Shown: in pieces, positions 1 through 6,171 of the stretch
How the letters are laid out: every line of letters starts with the position of its first letter
Position numbering within the stretch: position 1 is the first letter of the stretch
Source: an uncultured Selenomonadales bacterium
Lineage (GTDB): Bacteria; Bacillota; Negativicutes; Selenomonadales; Selenomonadaceae
Reading direction: 5' to 3'
Assembly (NCBI GenBank): GCA_937877545.1
Contig: CALFJE010000058.1
Span: 1-10,332 of the forward strand
DNA: 10,332 bases
Program-made: the position numbers and the translations under genes
Notes under the pieces: generated by a model
What the model was told of the DNA's origin: nothing
What the model saw: the letters and a program-made list of their open reading frames with translations, nothing else
The model's database searches: none

Positions 1-409
1 TTGACGTTGACGTTGCGGCGAAGACAGTCACGCTTGCGAAGGGCAACCTCACGGGTGCGAATGTCACCTTCAGCGCGAACGAAGGCGACTATAAGTTGGC
101 AGTTGCAGACGACGTAACGGCTCCTGTAACGACACCGGGCGGCTTCGTTGACCTGACCTACAAGTCGGGCGGCAACACCGAAGGTTACGAGCTTGCAAGC
201 GACGGCACGAGCATTACTTACACGGCGGCTCAAGACGCAACCGACCTGTTCACGCTCACCAACGTCACCGATACCTCCAGCATTGACGTTGACGTTGCGG
301 CGAAGACAGTCACGCTTGCGAAGGGCAACCTCACGGGCGCGGATGTCACCTTCAGCGCGAACGACGGCGACTATAAGTTGGCAGTTGCAGACGACGTAAC
401 GGCTCCTGT
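1..409 (+). repeat. 94-residue (282-bp) tandem repeat in the RTX protein
   Basis: Bases 1-127 match bases 283-409 with only three differences, a period of 282 bp (94 codons). The shared protein pattern runs from 'DVDVAAKTVTLAKGNL' to 'DYKLAVADDVTAPV'. A third, diverged copy follows (about 410-690) and keeps the 'TEGYxLAxDGxSxxYTA' core. The match begins at the window edge, so more copies probably lie upstream. These repeats lack RTX nonapeptides and look like beta-rich stalk units. Confidence 0.9.
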
Positions 410-3400
410 TGAAACCGACGCAGGCTTCGACGGCTTGGCTTACAAGACGGCAGGCACCACCGAAGGCTACACCCTCGCCAACGACGGCAAGTCCCTCAGC
501 TACACGGCGGAAGTTTCCGGCGATACGCTGTTCACAATCAGCGGTCTCAAGGACAACATCACCGCCTTGACGCTTGACGGCACGACCATCAAAGCGAACG
601 ACGCGGCAGTCGGCACCTACACCGAAGACACGTTGACAATCGATACCGACGCAGTCAAGAAAGACGCTTCGACGGCGGTTAAGCTCGACATTGCGGGCTT
701 GGCAGGTCAGGCGATGACGATTGACGGCTTCGAGGAGATTGAAGGCTTCGACTTCGAGTCGCATACGCTTACGGGCACGCCCACGAATACCGCTCAGAGC
801 GGCAACAACCTCGTTATCACCACCGAAGACGGCGACATCACGCTGGTTGACGGCAGGAGCGCGACGGTCAGCTTGACGGCGGGCGATAAGAGCTACACGG
901 CTTCGCGTCAGAGAATCACCGACGTTACGAACGCCTCGGCTCAGAGCGTATCCCTCATGGCGGGCTTCACGGCTACGAGCTTTGCGGTAACCGACGATAT
1001 GGTTGCAGTAGACGGCACCAAGGCAAGCGGCACCAAGCTCACCCTCGGCGCGTCGAAGAACACCAAGGGCGCGTCTCTTACCGGTGCGACGGATGTCGTC
1101 AACAACATCACGGGCGGCACCGGTAACGACACCATAACCGGCGGCGGCGTCAACGATAACCTCAAGGGCGGCGACGGTTCCGACGTGTTCGTCCAAACGG
1201 CGGGCACCGATACAATCATCGACTACACCGAGGGCGAAGATGTCATTCAACTTGCAAGTGCTTTGACTGACGTGGCAGCGGGCAACAACAACGTCTCCTT
1301 GACGACGGCAACCGGCACCATGATCGTCAAGAACGGCGAGGGTCAAGCTATCACCACGTCCGTTGACGGCACGGAAACCACTGCTTACTACCTCAAGAAT
1401 GCTCCGACCGATACCGCAGTTGACGGCGATAATCTCGTTGTCACCACAGCGGACGGCGACTTCACTCTTACGGGCGCAGCAAGCAAGACTTCCACCGTCA
1501 TTGCGACGGATAACGATAAGACCTACACCGTCAGCCAGAGCAAGATTGTCGACATCACCGACGCGACGGCAGAAAAGGTGACGTTGACGACGGGCTTCAC
1601 TGCGGCGAACTTCGCATTTGCGGAGAACACCGAAGCGGTCGACGCCTCCAAGGCAAGCAGCGAAAGCTTGATGATTGGCGCGAGCAAGGCGACGGTCGGC
1701 GTAGAACTTACGGGTGCGCCCGAAGTTAAGAATACGTTGGTCGGCAGTGCTTACGACGATACAATCACGGGCGGCGGCGTAAACGACTTGCTCAAGGGCG
1801 AAGGCGGCAAGGATCTCTTCGTACAGAGCGCGGGCACCGATGTTGTCACGGACTACACCGAGGGCGAGGATGTCATTCAGTTGGCAGACGAGCTCACGGC
1901 AGTTCAAGTGGCAAAGACGGGCGCAGTCTCCTTGACGACGGCAACGGGTACGATGGTTGTCAAAGACGGCGCGGCTAAGGCTATCACGACCAAGGTTGGC
2001 GCGGACGGCGAAGAGACCACGTCTTACTACCTGCGGACTGCTCCGACAGATTCCAAGGCGGACGGCTCCGACCTCATAGTCACGACGGCAGACGGCGACT
2101 TCACGATTGCGGGCATGGCCGGCAAGACCATAACCCTCGGCGTGAGCGATAAGACCTACACCGTCAACAGCTCCAGAATTACCGACATCACCGACGCAGA
2201 GGCTCACACCGTAACCCTGACTTCGGGCTTCACGGCTACGAGCTTTGCGGTAACCGACGAAATGGTTTCCGTCGACGGCACCAAGGCAAGCGGCACCAAG
2301 CTCACCCTCGGCGCGTCGAAGAACACCAAGGGCGCGTCTCTTACCGGTGCGACGGATGTCGTCAACAACATCACGGGCGGCACCGGTAACGACACCATAA
2401 CCGGCGGCGGCGTCAACGATAACCTCAAGGGCGGCGACGGCAAAGATGTCTTTGTCCAAACGGCGGGCACCGATACCGTTATCGACTACACCGCAGGCGA
2501 GGATGTCATCCAGTTGGCGAGTGCTTTGACCGAATTGCCGACTGTTACGAGCAGCGGCAACGTCCAGCTCAAGACGGCGACCGGCACGGTTGTTGTCAAA
2601 GGCGGCGCAGGACAGGCTATCACCTACAAGATTGGCGCGAACGGCACGGAAGTCACCGAGACCTTCTACGCAGACAGGGGTATCCCGACCGACGCGACGG
2701 TAAGCGGCTCCGACCTCGTTGTCACGACGACCAAGGGCACCTACACCGTGGGCGCGGCGAACGATACCGCTACCATGAGCTCCGACGGCAGAACTTACAC
2801 CGTAACCAAGCAGAGAATCACCGACATCACCGACGCAGACGCTCAGAGCGTAACCTTGACTTCGGGTTACACTTCCACGAGCTTCGGCTTCACGGCGGAA
2901 ATGGCGGCGGTCGACGCGAGCAAGGCTAACGGCACCAAGTTGTTGGTCGGCGCGAGCAAGGCAACTCAAGGCGTCGAGATAACCGGCGCGGCGAACATTG
3001 CCAACACTCTTGCGGGCGGCAGTTACGGCGACACGCTCAAGGGCGGTTCCGCAAATGACGTACTCAAGGGCGGCGAAGGTACCGATGTCTTCGTGCAGAC
3101 GGCAGGCGTTGATACCATCACCGACTACGAGACGGGTACGGATGTCATCGAGCTGGCAAGCGCATTGACGGCAAGCGCGGTCACGACGAGCGGCGACGTC
3201 CGCTTGACGACGGCGGAAGGCGCAATTGTCATCAAGAGCGGCGCAGGCAAGGCGATAACCTACCGTATCGGCGACGGCGAAGAGATCACCGCGTACTACC
3301 TCAAGAGTGCTCCGACCGACACCAGGGCGGACGGTAATGACCTTATCGTCACCACGGCGGACGGCGAGTTCACGCTTGCGGGCGCGGCGAACTACACCAC

Positions 3401-4238
3401 GCAAATCGGCGTCGGCACCAAGACCTACACCGTTTCCAAGCAGAGAATCACTGACGCAACCAACGCGGCGGCTCAAAGCGTCACCCTGACTTCGGGCTTC
3501 ACTGCCACAAGCTTCGGCTTCACGGCAGAGATAACCGCCCTCGACGCCACAGACGCGGCAAGCTCCAAGTTGTTGGTCGGCGCAAGCAAGGCGACGGTCG
3601 GCGTGGCTATCACGGGCGCGGCAGACGTTGTCAACACGCTGGCGGGCGGCGCGTTCGGCGATACGCTTACGGGCGGCTCCAAGAACGACGTGCTCAAGGG
3701 CGACGCCGGCAAGGATGTCTTCGTCCAGACGGCGGGCACCGACACCATAACCGACTACACGGCGGGCGACGATATTATCCAGTTGGCAAGTGCTTTGACG
3801 GCAACACCGGTTCTCTCCGGCACGAACGTACGCTTCACCACGGCAGAGGGCACGGTTATAGTCAGAGACGGAGCCGACAAGGTAATCAGCTACCGTGTGG
3901 GCGCGAACGGCGCGACGCAAACCTATTCGGCGAGCGCGGCGGACATCTACGCAGGCTCGGCAAGTGCGCTGTGGGGTACCGACGACGTCGAGGATACCTT
4001 CGTATTCGGCGGCGGCAACGATACCATCTACAACTACGGCGCAGAGGACGAAATTGCGCTTGAAGGCTACAGCTTGACCGACCTGGTCAACAACGCTCCT
4101 TCGGTCAGCGGCTCCAATGTTGTCTTCGACTTCGGCGGCGGCAATACGTTGACTATCGACGGCAAGGCGGGTTCCGACATCAACTTCTCCGACGGCTCCA
4201 CCTTCACCGGCGACGGCAACAAATATTCCAAGAAGTAA
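1..4238 (+). CDS. Giant RTX-type calcium-binding repeat protein, 3' part (5' end beyond the window)
   Basis: The reading frame is open from the first complete codon at 3, so the gene starts upstream; the TTG at 96 lies inside a repeat and is not a real start. About 1,411 residues are visible. Order: 94-residue repeats (1 to about 690), a linker, five modules of about 210 residues (780-3938), each with three glycine/aspartate RTX nonapeptides of the GGxGxDxUx type and a 'TDTIxDYTxGEDVIQLA' cap, then a C-terminal cap (3948-4235) with the motif DTFVFGGGNDTIYNY. The composition is Thr/Gly/Asp/Ala-rich; I see no cysteine and only one tryptophan, near the end. Known of the family: RTX repeats bind calcium and fold outside the cell, usually after type I secretion through a C-terminal signal. 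Inferred: a secreted or surface adhesin or S-layer-like protein. No catalytic domain is visible, and no secretion genes lie in the window. TAA stop at 4236-4238. Confidence 0.88.
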   Translation, partial: DVDVAAKTVTLAKGNLTGANVTFSANEGDYKLAVADDVTAPVTTPGGFVDLTYKSGGNTEGYELASDGTSITYTAAQDATDLFTLTNVTDTSSIDVDVAAKTVTLAKGNLTGADVTFSANDGDYKLAVADDVTAPVETDAGFDGLAYKTAGTTEGYTLANDGKSLSYTAEVSGDTLFTISGLKDNITALTLDGTTIKANDAAVGTYTEDTLTIDTDAVKKDASTAVKLDIAGLAGQAMTIDGFEEIEGFDFESHTLTGTPTNTAQSGNNLVITTEDGDITLVDGRSATVSLTAGDKSYTASRQRITDVTNASAQSVSLMAGFTATSFAVTDDMVAVDGTKASGTKLTLGASKNTKGASLTGATDVVNNITGGTGNDTITGGGVNDNLKGGDGSDVFVQTAGTDTIIDYTEGEDVIQLASALTDVAAGNNNVSLTTATGTMIVKNGEGQAITTSVDGTETTAYYLKNAPTDTAVDGDNLVVTTADGDFTLTGAASKTSTVIATDNDKTYTVSQSKIVDITDATAEKVTLTTGFTAANFAFAENTEAVDASKASSESLMIGASKATVGVELTGAPEVKNTLVGSAYDDTITGGGVNDLLKGEGGKDLFVQSAGTDVVTDYTEGEDVIQLADELTAVQVAKTGAVSLTTATGTMVVKDGAAKAITTKVGADGEETTSYYLRTAPTDSKADGSDLIVTTADGDFTIAGMAGKTITLGVSDKTYTVNSSRITDITDAEAHTVTLTSGFTATSFAVTDEMVSVDGTKASGTKLTLGASKNTKGASLTGATDVVNNITGGTGNDTITGGGVNDNLKGGDGKDVFVQTAGTDTVIDYTAGEDVIQLASALTELPTVTSSGNVQLKTATGTVVVKGGAGQAITYKIGANGTEVTETFYADRGIPTDATVSGSDLVVTTTKGTYTVGAANDTATMSSDGRTYTVTKQRITDITDADAQSVTLTSGYTSTSFGFTAEMAAVDASKANGTKLLVGASKATQGVEITGAANIANTLAGGSYGDTLKGGSANDVLKGGEGTDVFVQTAGVDTITDYETGTDVIELASALTASAVTTSGDVRLTTAEGAIVIKSGAGKAITYRIGDGEEITAYYLKSAPTDTRADGNDLIVTTADGEFTLAGAANYTTQIGVGTKTYTVSKQRITDATNAAAQSVTLTSGFTATSFGFTAEITALDATDAASSKLLVGASKATVGVAITGAADVVNTLAGGAFGDTLTGGSKNDVLKGDAGKDVFVQTAGTDTITDYTAGDDIIQLASALTATPVLSGTNVRFTTAEGTVIVRDGADKVISYRVGANGATQTYSASAADIYAGSASALWGTDDVEDTFVFGGGNDTIYNYGAEDEIALEGYSLTDLVNNAPSVSGSNVVFDFGGGNTLTIDGKAGSDINFSDGSTFTGDGNKYSKK
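961..1177 (+). repeat. Near-identical direct repeat, copy 1 (partner 2224-2440)
   Basis: This stretch of the first RTX module is repeated exactly 1,263 bp downstream in the third module. Bases 1011-1177 (167 bp) are identical base for base to 2274-2440, including synonymous positions; the 50 bp before them differ only in a short patch near 998-1010. The module in between is clearly diverged over the same stretch. Confidence 0.92.
2224..2440 (+). repeat. Near-identical direct repeat, copy 2 (partner 961-1177)
   Basis: Second copy of the repeat described at 961-1177, lying in the third RTX module. Identity breaks off right after 'gcgacgg' at 2440, inside the third nonapeptide, where this copy continues with KDVFV rather than SDVFV. 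Confidence 0.92.
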
Positions 4239-4276
4239 AATCCCAAGCAGGGTAACCTGCGCGGAATAAAAAATCA

Positions 4277-4307
4277 GGCAGCTCCGAGAAATCGGGGCTG
4301 TCTTTTT
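4277..4307 (+). terminator. Intrinsic terminator of the RTX gene
   Basis: An 11-bp stem (4277-4287 with 4292-4302, including two G-U pairs) closes a GAAA tetraloop and is followed by five T residues (4303-4307). It lies 38 bp after the stop codon. A smaller hairpin, gcagg/cctgc (4247-4251 with 4256-4260), precedes it and has no T-run. Confidence 0.93.
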
Positions 4308-4308
4308 A

Positions 4309-4336
4309 TTTAGGGATTAGGAATTAGGAATTAGGG
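4309..4336. repeat. Four tandem heptamers (WTTAGGR)
   Basis: The sequence reads TTTAGGG, ATTAGGA, ATTAGGA, ATTAGGG in direct succession between the two convergent terminators. It resembles the heptameric short tandem repeats seen between genes in some bacteria. No role is evident. Confidence 0.8.
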
Positions 4337-4348
4337 GGTGTTTCGAGC

Positions 4349-4376
4349 AAAAAAAAATCCCTCCGCATTGGGAGGG
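4349..4376 (-). terminator. Intrinsic terminator of the GH32 gene
   Basis: On the minus strand a CCCTCC/GGAGGG stem of 6 bp (4371-4376 with 4359-4364) closes a six-base loop. One base later comes a run of nine T residues (4349-4357 on the plus strand as A). It sits 25 bp beyond the minus-strand stop codon, so the two convergent genes are each insulated by their own terminator. Confidence 0.88.
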
Positions 4377-4400
4377 GCAGAAAATATTTTGAACGTTCGA

Positions 4401-5930
4401 TTAAAATTCGTAGTAGTCGAGCGATTTGATTGCGAGTTTGCCGTCCACCGGCTTAAAGACGATGTTGTCGGAACCTTCCTGCGGATAGACGCGAGTCGAC
4501 ATAACTTCGGAGCCGTCATTGATGAAAATTTCAATCGCGGATTTGTCGAGGAAGATGCGGAACTTGAGATTGCCGTCGAAGGGTTGCAAAATGACCTTGC
4601 GAACGCCTTTACCGCCCTCAATCGTCTGGTCGCGGTTAAGCTCAATGACGGGTTTGCCTTCTTCGGGATAGAGCCTGACGAGCGTCTTTTCCTTGTCACT
4701 GCTGAAGAGTTCAAAGTCGAATTTGGGAGTTTCTTTAACGTCGACCTCGAAGAGCAATTCGCCGCAAGTGCCTTTAACGCCGTCAAGTTGCGTTTCCTTA
4801 TCGAGCACGAGGTCTGTGTAGTGAACGCCTTCGCCGCGCATGCATTCGAGTTCTTTCGGCGGAATGGTGAAAACTCTGTCGTCTTTGTAAACCAGTTCGC
4901 GGGGAATGGTGAGCATGGTTGCCCAGCCGTCTGCCTGTTCGGGGAAGGGACTTTGCCACGCAGCCATCCACGCGATAATGAAGTAACGCCCTTCGGGGTT
5001 TTTCATCATTGTGGTTGCGTAGAAGTCGAAGCCGTGGTCGAACGTGAAGAAGTCGCCGCGATAGAATACGCCCTGGTCGTAGTCGAGGGTACCAATCATG
5101 TAGCCGGCTTGGTGAATGTTGTGGAACATGTAGCCTTTATACGGGACGTGTTGCGGCGAAGTGATCATGACGTACTTGTCGCCGAAATGCGCAAAGCCGG
5201 GGCATTCCCACATGGTGCCTTCGGAGTAGTCGGGCTTGGAAATGGCGACGACGGATTTAAATGTCCAATCGAAGAAGTTATCGGACTCGAACAGGACGAT
5301 TTGCGTGCGGGAGCGATCGCGAATTCTGTTGCCGATTACGCAGTAATATTTGCCGTTGTGATCCCAAATCTTAGGATCGCGGAAGTCGATATTGGCGATA
5401 ATCGGGTGATCGTTCGGAATGTCGATGACGGGATTCTTTTCGTACTTCGTGAAGTTGATGCCGTCCTCGGAATACGCAAAGCACTGACGCTCGGTGACGT
5501 TGCCGCCGCCTGCACTGCCGGAAGGATTGTAGCCGGAAGGATTGGCGGAAGCATTGACGCCGCCCTCGCCGTTGAATCTTTGCGACGTGTACATAAGCCA
5601 GAGCTTGCCTTCAAACTCATAGCCGCAACCGCTGAAGCAACCGTCCCAGTCGTACCACTCATGCCCCTCGGAAAATGCGCCGGGCGTTATGGCAATCGGC
5701 TGATGTTCCCAATGGCAAAGGTCTTTACTCGTGGAGTGACCCCAGTGCATGGGACCCCAGTTCACGGAATACGGATGATGTTGATAGAAAATGTGATACT
5801 CGCCCTTGTAGTAGGAGAAGCCGTTCGGGTCATTGAGCCAACCGATAGGCGGCGCGACGTGATACTTGGGATACCATTTTGACTCTTGACATTTTTTAGC
5901 TGCCACAGGGTCTAATTTCTTATCTAACAT
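4401..5930 (-). CDS. scrB: GH32 beta-fructosidase, probable sucrose-6-phosphate hydrolase
   Basis: A 509-residue protein of the usual length for cytoplasmic sucrose-6-phosphate hydrolases, which split sucrose-6-phosphate (or sucrose) into glucose(-6-phosphate) and fructose. All three GH32 catalytic signatures are present: WLNDPNG (31-37, nucleophile Asp34), FRDP (183-186, transition-state Asp185) and WECP (241-244, acid/base Glu242). The C-terminal beta-sandwich is recognised by 'FRIFLDKSAIEIFINDG' (457-473). There is no signal peptide, so it acts inside the cell; this favours a phosphotransferase-fed substrate over extracellular levan, but no transporter lies in the window and the substrate is inferred. 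The ATG is preceded by GGAGGTG (plus 5939-5945) at good spacing. The gene has its own promoter and terminator and is alone on this strand. Odd feature: a Gly/Ser/Asn-rich insertion at residues 121-148, between 'MYTSQRF' and 'QCFAYSEDG', longer than the loop I expect there. Confidence 0.92.
   Translation of the reverse strand: MLDKKLDPVAAKKCQESKWYPKYHVAPPIGWLNDPNGFSYYKGEYHIFYQHHPYSVNWGPMHWGHSTSKDLCHWEHQPIAITPGAFSEGHEWYDWDGCFSGCGYEFEGKLWLMYTSQRFNGEGGVNASANPSGYNPSGSAGGGNVTERQCFAYSEDGINFTKYEKNPVIDIPNDHPIIANIDFRDPKIWDHNGKYYCVIGNRIRDRSRTQIVLFESDNFFDWTFKSVVAISKPDYSEGTMWECPGFAHFGDKYVMITSPQHVPYKGYMFHNIHQAGYMIGTLDYDQGVFYRGDFFTFDHGFDFYATTMMKNPEGRYFIIAWMAAWQSPFPEQADGWATMLTIPRELVYKDDRVFTIPPKELECMRGEGVHYTDLVLDKETQLDGVKGTCGELLFEVDVKETPKFDFELFSSDKEKTLVRLYPEEGKPVIELNRDQTIEGGKGVRKVILQPFDGNLKFRIFLDKSAIEIFINDGSEVMSTRVYPQEGSDNIVFKPVDGKLAIKSLDYYEF
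5517..5544 (-). repeat. 15-bp-period repeat inside the GH32 loop
   Basis: Thirteen bases (gccggaaggattg) occur at 5517-5529 and again at 5532-5544. They encode NPSG-Y-NPSG in the Gly/Ser/Asn-rich loop, which suggests growth of the loop by replication slippage. Confidence 0.8.
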
Positions 5931-5951
5931 TCTTAACCCACCTCCGCCGCT

Positions 5952-5980
5952 ATTCTAAGTTAGAAAAGCCTTAAAGTCAA
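5952..5980 (-). promoter_or_regulatory. Sigma-70-type promoter of the GH32 gene
   Basis: Read on the minus strand: -35 TTGACT (plus 5975-5980), a 17-bp spacer, -10 TAGAAT (plus 5952-5957). Transcription would start just upstream of the GGAGGTG ribosome binding site (plus 5939-5945), leaving a very short leader. Both hexamers are close to consensus and the spacing is ideal. Confidence 0.82.
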
Positions 5981-6008
5981 CAGAAAATCTTTGGCAAACA
6001 CAGAAAAT
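5980..6008. promoter_or_regulatory. 9-bp direct repeat between divergent promoters, possible operator
   Basis: The sequence acagaaaat occurs at 5980-5988 and 6000-6008, exactly 20 bp apart (about two helical turns). One copy abuts the minus-strand -35 box; the other lies in the spacer of the plus-strand promoter. That placement would suit one regulator acting on both promoters, but no protein is assigned and chance similarity in AT-rich DNA is possible. Confidence 0.35.
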
Positions 6009-6019
6009 TTTGATACAAT
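5991..6019 (+). promoter_or_regulatory. Extended -10 promoter for the DUF4127 operon
   Basis: -35 TTGGCA (5991-5996), a 17-bp spacer, -10 TACAAT (6014-6019) with the extended TGn element (TGA, 6011-6013). It lies 26 bp before the ATG of the small upstream ORF, so transcripts carry both that ORF and the DUF4127 gene. Its -35 box is 10 bp from the -35 box of the opposite promoter. Confidence 0.8.
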
Positions 6020-6045
6020 GCCCGAAAACTTTTGGAGGTAATTTC

Positions 6046-6144
6046 ATGCGACGAATATTTTTCCTGTTAATAACGCTGATAGTCTTGACGGCTTCGGCGT
6101 CCGCGCAGGAGCAACGTGACGTTGCATCCAATAAGTGTCCGTAA
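6046..6144 (+). CDS. 32-residue signal-peptide mini-ORF, duplicated start of the DUF4127 gene
   Basis: ATG at 6046 with a good site, GGAGG at 6034-6038, and TAA at 6142-6144. Residues 1-20 form a signal peptide (MRR, a hydrophobic core, then ASA before the predicted cut) that differs from the downstream protein's by one residue (Ile for Ala at 9). The 12 residues after the cut, QEQRDVASNKCP, have no counterpart downstream. The ORF ends 15 bp before the next GGAGG. Three readings are possible: the 5' remnant of a lost tandem DUF4127 copy (most likely), a leader ORF that tunes translation of the next gene, or a small secreted peptide. The intact start and site suggest it is translated; function is unknown. 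Confidence 0.55.
   Translation: MRRIFFLLITLIVLTASASAQEQRDVASNKCP
6111..6125. promoter_or_regulatory. Perfect 7-bp inverted repeat after the mini-ORF signal peptide
   Basis: The sequence gcaacgtgacgttgc has 7-bp arms around one central base. It begins exactly where the duplicated sequence ends, in the unduplicated spacer. It could be an operator or a recombination footprint; a loop of one base makes an RNA hairpin unlikely. Confidence 0.4.
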
Positions 6145-6171
6145 CCAAAAAAAATTTCGGGAGGTAATTTC

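Larger units (their letters stand above)
780..3938 (+). repeat. Five consecutive ~210-residue RTX modules
   Basis: Modules start at the proline of 'PTxT/PTDx' at 780, 1404, 2043, 2685 and 3312, giving lengths of 208, 213, 214, 209 and about 209 residues. Each has a beta-rich first half with 'LxVTTxxGxxT' and 'TYTVxxxRITDxT', then 'GASKxTxGxxxTGAxxxxN'. Three nonapeptides follow at 1113-1193, 1743-1823, 2376-2456, 3015-3095 and 3645-3725, then a 'VFVQTAGTDTI' cap and a 'TTAxGTxVVKxGAGxAIT' strand pair. The spacing between nonapeptide tracts is very regular (630, 633, 639 and 630 bp). The second module has lost some glycines in its first nonapeptide (GSAYDDTIT), so its calcium site may be weaker. 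Confidence 0.9.

Noticed and set aside
96..98. TTG at 96 as start of the RTX gene
   Set aside because: The same frame is open to the window edge and the sequence before it matches the internal 94-residue repeat, so coding clearly extends upstream.
780..3938. CRISPR-like or minisatellite reading of the regular repeats
   Set aside because: The repeats are about 630 bp, in frame and protein-coding with RTX motifs; there are no short repeats with unique spacers.
4338..5882. A 514-codon open frame on the plus strand opposite the GH32 gene
   Set aside because: It is the antisense shadow of a well-supported GH32 gene with all catalytic motifs. It starts in the terminator region, has no ribosome binding site, and its translation shows no recognisable domain.
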